Of a stretch of 64,000 bases of DNA, positions 28,004-36,428 are shown piece after piece. The number at the start of each line of letters is the position of its first letter. Position 1 is the stretch's first letter. The notes beneath the pieces were generated by a model. The model saw only the letters and a program-made list of their open reading frames with translations, was not told where the DNA came from and did not search any database. The translations under genes and the position numbers were made by a program. Source of the stretch: JAOUEA01 sp963825635 (lineage in GTDB: Bacteria > Actinomycetota > UBA4738 > HRBIN12); assembly GCA_963825635.1 (NCBI GenBank), contig CAWGTU010000003.1:62001-126000 (forward strand), read 5' to 3'.

Positions 28004-29356
28004 TCACGCGTCGCCGTCGCCTCGGATCAACGCGAGCACCTCGGCCGTCTTCTCGGCCAGCAGTTCGGGGGTACGCGCCTCCGCGTTGAGCCTGAGCAGC
28101 GGCTCGGTGTTCGACGGGCGCACGTTGCACCACCAGTCGTCGAACTCTACCGTCAGGCCGTCGAGCCGGTCCTGGCGACCGTCCTCGTAGTGTGAGGCGA
28201 TCGCTTCGATGCGACCCTGCTGGTCGGTGACGACCGAGTTGATCTCGCCCGAGTCCGCGTACCGGCGCAACGGGGCCAAGAGCTCCGACAGCGGACGATC
28301 GGCCTTGGAGAGCTCCCCCAGCGCGGCGACCGCCGCGATCAGCCCCGAGTCGGCGCGGTAGTTGTCACGGAAGTAGTAGTGCCCGGAGTGCTCCCCGCCG
28401 AAGATCGCCCCGGTCTCGGCCATCACCTGCTTGATGAACGAGTGCCCGACCCGGGTGCGCACCGGCTCCCCGCCGTGCTCACGGATCACCTCGGGCACGG
28501 TCCAGGAGCAGATCAGGTTGTGCACGATCTTCGCGCCCGGCTCACGCTCGAGCATCGCGATCGCGACGAGGGCCGTGAGCAGCGAGCCGCTCACGTCGTG
28601 GGCCTGCTCGTCGATCAGGAACACGCGGTCCGCATCGCCGTCGAACGCGAGCCCGATGTCGGCGCCGTGCTCGAGCACGGCTGCCTTCAGATCCCTCTGG
28701 TTCTCGGGGTCGATCGGGTCTGCGGGATGGTTCGGGAACGTGCCGTCGAGTTCGGGGTAGAGATGGTGGAGGGTGATGGGCAGCCTCGACATCACGGGGG
28801 GCACCACCAGGCCCCCCATGCCGTTGGCCGTGTCGGCGACGATCGTCAGCGGCCGCATCGCTTCGACGTCGACGAACGAGAGCACGTGCTCCACGTAGGC
28901 CTCGAGCAGGTCGCGGCGCTCGACCGAACCCCGGGCTGCCACGGCCGGCGACGCCCCCTGTTCGACGATCGAGCGGATCTCGCGCAGCCCGGACTCCTCC
29001 CCGACCGGCTTCGCACCCGCCAGGCAGAACTTCATGCCGTTGTACTCCTTGGGGTTGTGACTCGCCGTGAGCATGATCCCCGGCATGTCGAGCGAGCCGG
29101 ACGCGAAGTAGAGCAGGTCGGTCGACGCGAGCCCGAGGTCGACCACATCGACGCCCCGGGCGGTGGCGCCGTCCGCGATCGCCGCGGCGAGCTCGGGCGA
29201 GCTCAACCGGCAGTCCCGGCCGACCACGATGCTCGGCGCGCCACTCCACCCGGCGAACGCCGCCCCGATGTCGCGGACCAGGTCGGCGTCGAGGTCGTCG
29301 GGCACGACCCCCCGGACGTCATACGCCTTGAAGATACGGTCGAGGTCGCTGGACAC
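28004..29356 (-). CDS. manB: Phosphomannomutase/phosphoglucomutase
   Basis: 450-residue alpha-D-phosphohexomutase. The phospho-Ser loop is TASHNPKEYNGMKF, the metal loop is DGDADRVFLID, the sugar loop GGEHSGHYYF, and the phosphate-binding RPSNTEPLLRL is near the C-terminus. It provides mannose-1-phosphate or glucose-1-phosphate for the envelope sugar nucleotides made further along this window. GTG at 29356, six bases after TAACAT (leaderless). It heads a likely operon through Trm112, the isomerase, PNP, ahcY and the unknown gene. Confidence 0.95.
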   Translation of the reverse strand: MSSDLDRIFKAYDVRGVVPDDLDADLVRDIGAAFAGWSGAPSIVVGRDCRLSSPELAAAIADGATARGVDVVDLGLASTDLLYFASGSLDMPGIMLTASHNPKEYNGMKFCLAGAKPVGEESGLREIRSIVEQGASPAVAARGSVERRDLLEAYVEHVLSFVDVEAMRPLTIVADTANGMGGLVVPPVMSRLPITLHHLYPELDGTFPNHPADPIDPENQRDLKAAVLEHGADIGLAFDGDADRVFLIDEQAHDVSGSLLTALVAIAMLEREPGAKIVHNLICSWTVPEVIREHGGEPVRTRVGHSFIKQVMAETGAIFGGEHSGHYYFRDNYRADSGLIAAVAALGELSKADRPLSELLAPLRRYADSGEINSVVTDQQGRIEAIASHYEDGRQDRLDGLTVEFDDWWCNVRPSNTEPLLRLNAEARTPELLAEKTAEVLALIRGDGDA

Positions 29357-29362
29357 GCCCGC

Positions 29363-29368
29363 ATGTTA
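29363..29368 (-). promoter_or_regulatory. -10 element for a leaderless transcript
   Basis: TAACAT on the minus strand, then GCGGGC, then the manB GTG at 29356. It would drive the manB-ahcY gene row. Confidence 0.5.
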
Positions 29369-29434
29369 CGGGCGCACGGCAAGGGCGTCAGGCGGACGCG
29401 TCGAGGGGGTGGATGAGGGCGACGCTGCGAGGCG

Positions 29435-29611
29435 TCACTTCTCGACGACGAGTCCGATCACCGACGCCAGCGGCACCTCGTCGCCGTCGCGGTACCACCA
29501 CTTCGCCTCGCAATGATGGCACGTGCGGAACGACAGGTCTCGGCCACCCACCGCCATCGAGATCGCGATGAGGTCGCCGGTGCGGCACTGGGGGCAGGTT
29601 CCGGTTTCCAT
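29435..29611 (-). CDS. Small zinc-ribbon protein
   Basis: 58 residues with two CxxC pairs (TCPQCRTGD, RTCHHCEAKWW) making a zinc ribbon of the type found in rubredoxin-like or RNA-polymerase-associated small proteins. The family is not recognised. ATG at 29611 with AAGGGC upstream; alternative longer frames to 29719-29724 are less likely because the TATGGT -10 lies in between. It is located 78 bases upstream of manB in the same direction. Confidence 0.65.
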   Translation of the reverse strand: METGTCPQCRTGDLIAISMAVGGRDLSFRTCHHCEAKWWYRDGDEVPLASVIGLVVEK

Positions 29612-29643
29612 GCCCTTAGGTTCGGCTCCGGGACGGGCTCGGG

Positions 29644-29649
29644 ACCATA
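29644..29649 (-). promoter_or_regulatory. Possible -10 for the zinc-ribbon gene
   Basis: TATGGT on the minus strand, 32 bases upstream of the ATG at 29611. The leader would contain AAGGGC as ribosome-binding site. The rest of the 168-bp gap (29612-29779) holds a GC-rich hairpin-forming part but no ORF I can support. Confidence 0.35.
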
Positions 29650-29779
29650 GCACCCTGCGGTAGTTTCCCTGGCCACGCTGAGCGGCCCCGGTCGTGGCCC
29701 GCACCTCACCGTTGCACACCCCATCGGGGGGACAGCCGCTCGCGGTGCGGCCGACGGGACCGACCGCCTGAGGGGGAAG

Positions 29780-30010
29780 TCAGACGGCCAGGGCGGCCGG
29801 TTCCGTCTGCGGGATCGTCACGACACGTTCATCGCTCACGGTCCAGCCGACGGGGGGCGTCAGGCGCTCGACGTGCTCGCGGCACAGATCGAGCAGGTTG
29901 CGATCACGCTCGACGACCAGGTCGCCGATCGCGACCTCGCGCTCGGCGTATCGGAGGGATACGGTGGCCACGGGCTCGGCGTCACATCGCATCTTCGCGC
30001 AGGTTCGCAT
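29780..30010 (-). CDS. DUF3499 family protein
   Basis: 76 residues: RTCAKMRCDAEPVATVSLRYAEREVAIGDLV ... NLLDLCREHVERLTPPVGWTVSDERVV. The pattern of Cys near the start, VATVSLRYA and LC-x-EH-x-ERLTPP-x-GW matches DUF3499, an actinobacterial family found beside manB in mycobacteria and Streptomyces. Four conserved polar ligands (Cys, Cys, Cys, His) suggest a small metal site. Function unknown. ATG at 30010, eight bases after TACGCT, so probably leaderless. Confidence 0.85.
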   Translation of the reverse strand: MRTCAKMRCDAEPVATVSLRYAEREVAIGDLVVERDRNLLDLCREHVERLTPPVGWTVSDERVVTIPQTEPAALAV

Positions 30011-30018
30011 CGCGCCGA

Positions 30019-30024
30019 AGCGTA
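30019..30024 (-). promoter_or_regulatory. -10 element for a leaderless transcript
   Basis: TACGCT on the minus strand, eight bases before the ATG of the DUF3499 gene. Confidence 0.45.
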
Positions 30025-30087
30025 AATGACATGCGTGTGATCTCCAAGCATCTCCGCCGGATCCCCCCGGATCTATCTGCCGTCAGC

Positions 30088-30157
30088 GTTCGCGGGGGCG
30101 AACAGAGATGTACCCCGCAGTGGCGCTCCGGTTTCCCATCGCGTCGCTACGGGGTAC
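30088..30157 (-). other. Structured intergenic region with two stem-loops
   Basis: In the 224-bp gap between the L,D-transpeptidase stop and the DUF3499 start, GTACCCCG (30110-30117) pairs perfectly with CGGGGTAC (30150-30157) around 32 bases, and GTTCGC-GGGG-GCGAAC (30088-30103) is a second 6-bp hairpin. No T-run follows on either strand, so a simple intrinsic terminator is not clear. It could be a terminator for the L,D-transpeptidase transcript or an RNA element. Confidence 0.4.
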
Positions 30158-30234
30158 GCCTGAACCCTACGTCGCCGGCCCCGCCTTCGACAATGCTGCG
30201 AGCGCACAAAGTGTGACAAGAATCGTGGCGGCGT

Positions 30235-31353
30235 TCAGACGTTGACCGACGCAGGCGTGTCGCCCTCGACCGCGTCCCCGGGGCGCGAGCCGACGACGAT
30301 CACGCGGGTGCCGACGTCGACCATGGGATAGAGCTCCTCGATCTCCCAGTTGTGCATCCGGATACAGCCGTGCGACGCGTAGGTGCCGATCGAGCTGTCG
30401 GCCGGGGTTCCGTGGATGCGGATCAATCCCGGCGCCGTGATGTAGAGAGCGCGGGTGCCCATCGGGGCGGTCGGCCCGCCGGGCACGATCGCGGGAAGAT
30501 CGGCGCCCCAGCTGTCGAGGGCGGGGTTGTACCAAGTGGGATTCACCGCCTTGCGGTAGAGGTTCCAATCGCCGCGGGGGGTGGTCCACCCCGGCATCGC
30601 GGTCGCGACCGACCACGTGCGCAGAACGTCGAAGCCGTCGTAGAGGTACAGCTTGTTCTGGTCGACGCGGACGACGATCGTGCGCGGCATGTTCTTCTCG
30701 GAGACCTTGGGGCTCACCTTCAGCACGGGGAGTGTCACATCGGAAGCTCCACCGCTCTCGAGCGCCGAGCGAACCGCCGCACGGGCCTCGACGAAGTCGA
30801 GCGCGCGACCCGGCGTGGGCTTCACGAAGCGCACCTCACCGTCGTCATAGGTGATGTCGGCGTTCACCGGCTTGACGGCCACGTCGCGGGCGATGCGCCC
30901 GAGCACGGCGTCGACCCGCCCATGGCCCGAGAACGACAGCTCGACTTCCTGACCGATGGGATCGTCGTTGAACCGATGCCAGAAGCGGGAGAACGTACCC
31001 ATCGACTCGCTCAGCCCGAGGGCCCTGTTGACGGCACCCACGGCGTTGGAGCGTTGGCCGAGGTCCTCGAGGGTGACCGGCCAGGTCTTGCCGCGCGCCC
31101 GGAGCTCGATCTGTCGTTGCAGCGCCACGACGGCGGCCGCACGGACTGCCTCGACCGCTTCGGCCTTGGTCATGCCACCGACGTCGACGCCCGCGACCGT
31201 GACACCCGGGAGGATGCGGTCGGCGCGCGATCGCTCGTATCGGTACGCGGAGTACGCGGCACCGCCGGCCGCGAGCACGAGCACGCCTGCGACGATCGCG
31301 ACGATCGCGATCGCGCGATGCTTCCGCGCGGGTGCGTGCGTTCCTTTGGCCAT
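30235..31353 (-). CDS. L,D-transpeptidase (YkuD domain) with N-terminal membrane anchor
   Basis: 372 residues. A membrane anchor lies at about 13-40, followed by two peptidoglycan-binding-like domains of the VanW/YoaR-associated type (RILPGVTVAGVDVGGMTKAEAVEAV). The C-terminal YkuD domain starts near 245 (IVVRVDQNKLYLYDG) and has HGTPADSSIGTYASHGCIRMHNWEIEEL with the catalytic Cys in SHGC. The product would form 3-3 peptide cross-links in the wall. The ATG at 31353 is downstream of a TATCAT -10; an earlier in-frame ATG at 31404 lies before it. It is the third gene after GT2 and DUF5719. Confidence 0.92.
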   Translation of the reverse strand: MAKGTHAPARKHRAIAIVAIVAGVLVLAAGGAAYSAYRYERSRADRILPGVTVAGVDVGGMTKAEAVEAVRAAAVVALQRQIELRARGKTWPVTLEDLGQRSNAVGAVNRALGLSESMGTFSRFWHRFNDDPIGQEVELSFSGHGRVDAVLGRIARDVAVKPVNADITYDDGEVRFVKPTPGRALDFVEARAAVRSALESGGASDVTLPVLKVSPKVSEKNMPRTIVVRVDQNKLYLYDGFDVLRTWSVATAMPGWTTPRGDWNLYRKAVNPTWYNPALDSWGADLPAIVPGGPTAPMGTRALYITAPGLIRIHGTPADSSIGTYASHGCIRMHNWEIEELYPMVDVGTRVIVVGSRPGDAVEGDTPASVNV

Positions 31354-31385
31354 GGCGACGTGTCCGTGCGACGACGGACCGGAAC

Positions 31386-31391
31386 ATGATA
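31386..31391 (-). promoter_or_regulatory. -10 element upstream of the L,D-transpeptidase
   Basis: TATCAT on the minus strand, 32 bases before the ATG at 31353. It supports a separate promoter after the DUF5719 gene. Confidence 0.4.
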
Positions 31392-31422
31392 CGCGACAGC
31401 GCATCGGGCTCCAGTCGGCCGA

Positions 31423-32844
31423 TCAGGTGGTCCCAGGTTCGCCTATCGGCAGCCCAGCCGCGAGACCGTAGACGGACCGACCCTCGTTGCCCAACGACGT
31501 GGACGCGCCGAGGGCCACGATCGGCACACCCTCGCTGATGACGAGCAACGATGCGCTCCCCACGCCGTCGAGGAACGCTCGAGGCACCCCCGCGACCGAC
31601 CCGGGCGGCACCGTGATCGTCGTGGACACGCCGGACTCCTCCCCTTCGGCCGAGAGGCTCGAGATCGAGACCGACGCCTGCGACTGCCCGGGGTTCAGCA
31701 CGAGCAACCCCGGCCGCGCGGGTTCCCCCGCGACCGTTGGTGTGACGACCCACGATGTGGCGGGTGTCGACGACCCGGCGGTCGCACCTCCGTCGTTGCC
31801 CACGCCGATCGTCCGCAGCGCCGCCACGACGGGTGCGCCCTCACGGACCGAGAGATCGACCGCCGACGGCCCGGTGGTCGTGAGCGGGTACGCCGCCGCC
31901 GACTCCGGTTCCTGTGGCTGCTCGGCGAGACCGCCCGCGGGCTGCGGGGGCGTCTCCGAACGCAGGATCGCCGTGAACGTCGAGCCGAGCTGCCCCGGCG
32001 GAACCGGGGTGGCGTCGTCGGGGTCGGTCAGGACCGTCGGCACCGCGACGTTCAGCACCGACCGGCCGGCCCCGGTGGAGGTGAGCATCACCTGACGTTG
32101 CCCGGGCTCGGCCGAGGCGATCACGCTCCCGATGCCCTGGCCCTCGGAGAGGACGAGCGTCGACGCAGCGAGCCTGCCCGACGAGACCTCGATCGACACG
32201 CCGAGCCCCTCCTCGCCCTGGGCGAAGTCGTTCAGCCGGATCGCGGTGCTTCGTCGGGGCCGGAGCGTGACGTCGGTGAGCTCCGAATCGCGCACGGGGG
32301 CCCGATCGGCCGCGAACAGGGCGACGTCGAACACCGCATCGGTGTCGAACGGGTTCATGACGACGAGGAAGGCGTCCTCGCCCTCGGCCGTGGAGGCGGC
32401 TGCAGACACCCACCCGCGACCGGCCTCGGCCACGCACGGCTCGGCGCCGATGCCCACCTCACCCTCCGCCCCTCGGACGAGCCAGCCAGCGGCCACCCAA
32501 CCGCCGAATGTCTCCACGAACGTCGACGACGACCGATCGGAGGCTTCGACGGCCACCTCGACCTGGGAGCGGGGCGAGACGAGGACCTCCGACGACCCTT
32601 CGGGACCGTCGGAGGAGAGTTGGGTCACGCGAGCCGAGACCGCGACGTCGCCGGGGTTCGCCAGGAACACCGTGCCCTCGTAGGACCTCCCGCCGCCGTG
32701 GGGGCAGAGCCAGGTCGCCGACGCCGCCGAGCCGGGCGGAGCACCAGCGGGCTCGTGCGGGCCGAGGCGATCGAACGTGACGGCGCCGAGCGCCACGACG
32801 CCCGCGACGGCGAGGGCCAGCACGCCCTGGCCTCGGGCCCTCAT
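31423..32844 (-). CDS. DUF5719 family exported protein
   Basis: 473 residues with an N-terminal signal/anchor (GQGVLALAVAGVVALGAVTFD) followed by a beta-rich extracytoplasmic part. Repeats of about 100 residues are marked by similar segments such as EGTVFLANPGDVAVSARVTQL, DAFLVVMNPFDTDAVFDVAL and PGLLVLNPGQSQASVSISSL, each an Ig-like or jelly-roll module. DUF5719 is an actinobacterial family that follows a large GT2 membrane protein near whiB. The role is unknown but most likely in the envelope with that GT2. It overlaps the GT2 gene by 4 bases (ATGA). Confidence 0.82.
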   Translation of the reverse strand: MRARGQGVLALAVAGVVALGAVTFDRLGPHEPAGAPPGSAASATWLCPHGGGRSYEGTVFLANPGDVAVSARVTQLSSDGPEGSSEVLVSPRSQVEVAVEASDRSSSTFVETFGGWVAAGWLVRGAEGEVGIGAEPCVAEAGRGWVSAAASTAEGEDAFLVVMNPFDTDAVFDVALFAADRAPVRDSELTDVTLRPRRSTAIRLNDFAQGEEGLGVSIEVSSGRLAASTLVLSEGQGIGSVIASAEPGQRQVMLTSTGAGRSVLNVAVPTVLTDPDDATPVPPGQLGSTFTAILRSETPPQPAGGLAEQPQEPESAAAYPLTTTGPSAVDLSVREGAPVVAALRTIGVGNDGGATAGSSTPATSWVVTPTVAGEPARPGLLVLNPGQSQASVSISSLSAEGEESGVSTTITVPPGSVAGVPRAFLDGVGSASLLVISEGVPIVALGASTSLGNEGRSVYGLAAGLPIGEPGTT

Positions 32845-35800
32845 CGGGCCACCGGCTTCCTGGTCACCCAGAGGGCGGCCGCCCAGACGACCGCGAGCAG
32901 CCACGCCTGGATCGTGGCCGGCAACTGGGCCCCGTATCGCACGGCGACCGGCGCCTGCTGGGTCTCGAACCCGGTTGCCCAGCCGAAGGCCGTGAACGGC
33001 GCGTCGTCGGAGCCGTCCAGCTGCCACGCGCCCTGGAACTCAGTCGAGACGAAGACCGGCCCGGCGCCCTCGCCCCCCTCCCAGCCTCCCTGCACCTGGT
33101 CGAGCGGGGACCCCCGGCGCAGGGATGTGCGGACGACGTCGGACGGCTCGGTCGAGCGGACCGCCTCTATCGAGAGAGGATCGTCGTCGAGCACGGCCGC
33201 GGGCGGGATGGCTCGCGCGTTGCGGTAGACGACGAGACCCGCTGCAGGCACGAGGTCGAGGTCGACCTGCGCATCGAGCGACCGCTGCGCTTCTGGCGGC
33301 ACATCGTCGTCGGCCGCGACCACGAATCGCACACCGAAGGGTGCCAACAGCGCACCACCGTGGCGGGTCGTGCCTGAGAGGATCTCGTCGAGCGCCTCGC
33401 CGAGGTGATCGGGTCCCGTCCCCACCGACGGACGGGCGATGTCGATCGCGACCGTGCCGTCGCGCCCCGTGAGCCCGTAGCGCAGGGTGGCGTCGCCCGC
33501 CTCGGCGAGCCCCTCGGGGTCGCCCCCGGGCGCGGGGAACGGATCGTTCGAGTGTGAGCCGACCCACAGCACCCTGAAGTCGCCCTTCGCGGTGCTGGCG
33601 AGCACGGACCAGGCGGCCGGCACCTGCTCGGGACCGCCGACCGCCCACCCACCCACGAGCGCGGCGATCGACTGCAGCATGAGGCCACCGCCGATCACGA
33701 TCGCGAGCATCGCCGTCAGGATCTGGCGCATGCCGAACGACTCGCGTCCGAGCCCCGTGAGCGCCGAGGAGACACCGTAGGCCACCAACATCACCTCGGC
33801 GACCGCGGCCACGGCCAGGTAGGCGAGCGGGTTGGAGAGCGGCACCGGAACCCACCAGGCAGCGGAGAGCCATGACAGCGCGAGGCCGACCAGGGCGACG
33901 AGCACCGCGCGGATCGCCCGCCCACGGAGCTCGGCGTTCACCAGGGCGAACGACACGAGCGCCGCCCCCGGCAGGAAGAGGGCGACCGCCCAGGTTCCGG
34001 GGCCCCCGCCGGGTGCCAATCGTGCGAGCTGCGACAGATCCGACGTGCCGACCTGCGACACGAGCGCCACACCTCCACCCGCCACGAGCGTCGGCACGAA
34101 GGGGAACAGCAGCACCGCGGCGGTCACGGAGGCGAGCGCCATCGATCCGAGACCGCGCAGACGCGCCGGGCCGGCCACCAGCTGGACCGCCACGAGCACG
34201 CCGACGGCGAGCAGGGCGCCGGGCAGGAACGCAACCAACACGGCCATGGTGACCCCCACCCCTGCGACGAACCGCCATCGCCCGTCGGGCGGCGCCTCGC
34301 GCCCGAAGGCGGTCTCGACCCGTTCGAAGATCGCCGGCAGGACCGCGAGTGCGACGAGGAGACCGAGTCGTCCCTCCGAGAACGACCACAGCATGAGGCC
34401 ACAGAACACGTACACGGCGGAGGCAAGGACCGACGGACCGGGTCGCGCGGTGAGCCGCATCGCCGCGCGGTAGGTCAGGATCGCCGCGAGCACGGGGGCC
34501 CCGGCGAGCACGACCTTCTGCGCCACTGCGGTGCTGCCCAGCGTCAACCACGACAGGCCCCCGAGGGCTCCCAGGGCGGGGCTCGCCGAGAGCGTGCCGC
34601 CGAGCTGGGTCGTCCGGTACGCCGACACCAACTCGGCCCAGAACCCGTCGGGGCCGGTCGGGAAGGACGGCAGCACCCCACCCGCCAGCGTCTCGGTCCC
34701 GAAGAGGAAGCGGATCGTGACCGCGCCGACCACGATCCCGAGGAACGAGCCCACGATGACGGGGTGCGATCCCACGAGCGACGCGGTGCGATCTCGGAGC
34801 CTGCGTGAGGTCGTCTCATCCTCGTCGCGCTCATCGATCTCACGTTGCTCCTCGAGGATGCGTTCGGCGGTCTGGAACCACCTGGGCAACCGGACCCCCG
34901 CGGTCTCCATGAATCGCCGGATGGTGCGATCCTTGACCCTGCGCTCGCGCTGGATGCGGCGCCGGCGCGAGAGCGTTCCTCCGAGATGGGCGATGTTCCA
35001 GCCCCAGGCTGACAGCAGGTCGTAGGCCTCCTCGAACCGACGCGCCAACGTCAGGAACAGCAGGCGAACGAGCCCGAGCAGGAGGGCCAGCGGCGCGACC
35101 CAGAGCAACGAGAGCAGGCTGTAGTTCTTGCTCATCGACGCGATCGCGGCCCGGTCCTCCTCGTACCGCGGACTGTGGCGCCCCGAGTGCGGCGCGTGTT
35201 CGCTGGAGCGCGTGACCTCGCGGTGACGGACGCGAGCCAATGGCATCATCACCACGCGGAACCCGGCCAGGCGTACCCGCCAACACAGATCGAGGCCCTG
35301 GTGATCCGCGTCCAGTCGCTCGTCCAGCAGACCGGCGCGCTTCCATGCCGCCCTCGAGATCAGCATCGCCGCCGACGACACGCACAGCACCTCGAGGACG
35401 CGGTCGAATTGCCCTTGGTCGATCTCGTCCGGCTGCAGAGGCGTGTACGCGTGGCCGAAGATGTCGGCGGAGCGTCCGACGTCGAGCAGGCGGCGAGGTT
35501 CGTCCCAGTCGACGACCTTGCACCCGACGATGCCCACCTCGTCGAGACCGCGGATGCCGACGGCCGCTTCGACGAGGCGCTGCACGGCGTCGGGATCGAG
35601 CGCGGCATCGTCGTGAAGCAGCAGCACGAGGTCCGCCTCGGACGCCGCGGGCTGCTCCATGGCCTCGCGGAACGCTCCCGCGAGGCCACGGGCATCGGGC
35701 AGCGAGATCACGCGGCGTTCGCCGAGGGCCTGTTCCAGGATCTGGTGGGTGTCGTCGTCGGAACCGTCGTCGACGCCGAGCACCGCCATGCGCGGGTACG

Positions 35801-35915
35801 ACTGAGCGGCGAGCGCCGCGACGGTCTCGCGGAGCCAAGCGGCTGCGTCACGGGCCACCAGGACGACGAGGACGGTGGGCGTGCGCTCGGGCGTGGCGGC
35901 TGGGGACTGGGTCAT
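32841..35915 (-). CDS. GT2 glycosyltransferase fused to a large membrane domain
   Basis: 1024 residues. The GT2 domain covers about 13-240: VLVVLVARDAAAWLRETVAAL, the nucleotide-binding VDDGSDD, the DxD-type LLLHDDAALD, and the acceptor-side DHQGLDLCWRVRLAGF. After a membrane pair comes a long polytopic region (about 380-800, ten or more helices) and then a mainly extracytoplasmic C-terminal part with a final helix. It belongs to the actinobacterial GT2 proteins found next to DUF5719 and WhiB; the sugar and acceptor are unknown. A TAGGCT -10 lies 25 bases upstream. Confidence 0.87.
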   Translation of the reverse strand: MTQSPAATPERTPTVLVVLVARDAAAWLRETVAALAAQSYPRMAVLGVDDGSDDDTHQILEQALGERRVISLPDARGLAGAFREAMEQPAASEADLVLLLHDDAALDPDAVQRLVEAAVGIRGLDEVGIVGCKVVDWDEPRRLLDVGRSADIFGHAYTPLQPDEIDQGQFDRVLEVLCVSSAAMLISRAAWKRAGLLDERLDADHQGLDLCWRVRLAGFRVVMMPLARVRHREVTRSSEHAPHSGRHSPRYEEDRAAIASMSKNYSLLSLLWVAPLALLLGLVRLLFLTLARRFEEAYDLLSAWGWNIAHLGGTLSRRRRIQRERRVKDRTIRRFMETAGVRLPRWFQTAERILEEQREIDERDEDETTSRRLRDRTASLVGSHPVIVGSFLGIVVGAVTIRFLFGTETLAGGVLPSFPTGPDGFWAELVSAYRTTQLGGTLSASPALGALGGLSWLTLGSTAVAQKVVLAGAPVLAAILTYRAAMRLTARPGPSVLASAVYVFCGLMLWSFSEGRLGLLVALAVLPAIFERVETAFGREAPPDGRWRFVAGVGVTMAVLVAFLPGALLAVGVLVAVQLVAGPARLRGLGSMALASVTAAVLLFPFVPTLVAGGGVALVSQVGTSDLSQLARLAPGGGPGTWAVALFLPGAALVSFALVNAELRGRAIRAVLVALVGLALSWLSAAWWVPVPLSNPLAYLAVAAVAEVMLVAYGVSSALTGLGRESFGMRQILTAMLAIVIGGGLMLQSIAALVGGWAVGGPEQVPAAWSVLASTAKGDFRVLWVGSHSNDPFPAPGGDPEGLAEAGDATLRYGLTGRDGTVAIDIARPSVGTGPDHLGEALDEILSGTTRHGGALLAPFGVRFVVAADDDVPPEAQRSLDAQVDLDLVPAAGLVVYRNARAIPPAAVLDDDPLSIEAVRSTEPSDVVRTSLRRGSPLDQVQGGWEGGEGAGPVFVSTEFQGAWQLDGSDDAPFTAFGWATGFETQQAPVAVRYGAQLPATIQAWLLAVVWAAALWVTRKPVAR

Positions 35916-35940
35916 GCGAGGGCTCTACCGAGCGGCGGCG

Positions 35941-35946
35941 AGCCTA
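35941..35946 (-). promoter_or_regulatory. -10 element upstream of the GT2 gene
   Basis: TAGGCT on the minus strand, 25 bases before the ATG at 35915. It is the probable start of the GT2-DUF5719 transcript. Confidence 0.35.
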
Positions 35947-35970
35947 GCACGGAGCCACCCGGAGAACGCG

Positions 35971-35995
35971 GAAGGGGGGCACCAGGCCCCCCTTC
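35971..35995 (-). terminator. Stem-loop after the histone H1-like gene
   Basis: GAAGGGGGG (35971-35979) pairs with CCCCCCTTC (35987-35995), a 9-bp stem with a 7-base loop, 17 bases after the stop of the histone-like gene on the minus strand. No T-run follows, which is usual in GC-rich actinobacteria. Confidence 0.55.
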
Positions 35996-36012
35996 GACGC
36001 AGCGAGCCGCGA

Positions 36013-36366
36013 TCAGCGCTTGCGTGCTGCCGGCTTGCGCGCGGCCGTCTTCTTCCGGGCCGTGGTCTTCTTCCGAGCGGCCGGCTTGCGGGCCGCGGTC
36101 TTCTTGCGCGCAGCCGTCTTCTTCCGGGCCGCCGGCTTACGCGCGGCCGTCTTCTTGCGTGCAGCCGGCTTGCGCGCGGCCGTCTTCTTCCGGGCCGTGG
36201 TCTTCTTCCGAGCTGCCGGCTTGCGGGCCGCGGTCTTCTTGCGCGCGGCCGTCTTCTTGGCGGCCGGCCTCCTGGCCGTGGACTTCTTCGCGGCGGTCTT
36301 CTTGCGAGCCGCCGGCTTGCGCGCCGCGGTCTTCTTCCTCGCGGTCGCCTTCTTGGCTGCTGCCAT
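36013..36366 (-). CDS. Histone H1-like Lys/Ala-rich repeat protein
   Basis: 117 residues made almost only of Lys, Ala, Arg, Pro and Thr, in repeats of about 11-12 residues such as KKTAARKPAAR. No globular domain is present. The composition matches H1-like C-terminal tails and AlgP/Hlp-type DNA-compacting proteins; the expected role is nucleoid binding. The ATG at 36366 has a very strong GGGGAGGGGG site; an earlier ATG at 36384 lies before it. A 92-base segment is duplicated at a distance of 135 bases. It is located 62 bases downstream of whiB, with which it may share a transcript. Confidence 0.85.
   Translation of the reverse strand: MAAAKKATARKKTAARKPAARKKTAAKKSTARRPAAKKTAARKKTAARKPAARKKTTARKKTAARKPAARKKTAARKPAARKKTAARKKTAARKPAARKKTTARKKTAARKPAARKR
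36033..36260. repeat. Internal imperfect duplication of 135 bp in the histone-like gene
   Basis: The stretch beginning GCTTGCGCGCGGCCGTCTTC at 36033 recurs at 36168, with only a couple of mismatches over about 92 bases. The offset is 45 codons, so the reading frame is kept. It probably arose by slippage or unequal recombination. Confidence 0.75.
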
Positions 36367-36401
36367 GCCCCCTCCCCTTTCCATGCGTCGTCTCGTCGAG
36401 C

Positions 36402-36416
36402 CGGTTCGTCGAACCG
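36402..36416. repeat. 15-bp inverted repeat between whiB and the histone-like gene
   Basis: CGGTTCG-T-CGAACCG is a perfect palindrome with 7-base arms, 13 bases after the whiB stop and 36 bases before the histone-like ATG. It could serve as a weak terminator or as an operator. The arms are in the opposite order to the actinobacterial LexA box. Confidence 0.5.
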
Positions 36417-36428
36417 TGGTGGCCGTTC

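Noticed and set aside
36033..36360. CRISPR-like array in the Lys/Ala-rich gene
   Set aside because: The repeats are in-frame codons of a low-complexity protein with no unique spacers and no cas genes nearby.
36402..36416. CGGTTCG-T-CGAACCG as a LexA (SOS) box
   Set aside because: The actinobacterial SOS box has the order CGAAC-N4-GTTCG; here the arms are reversed and the spacer is one base.
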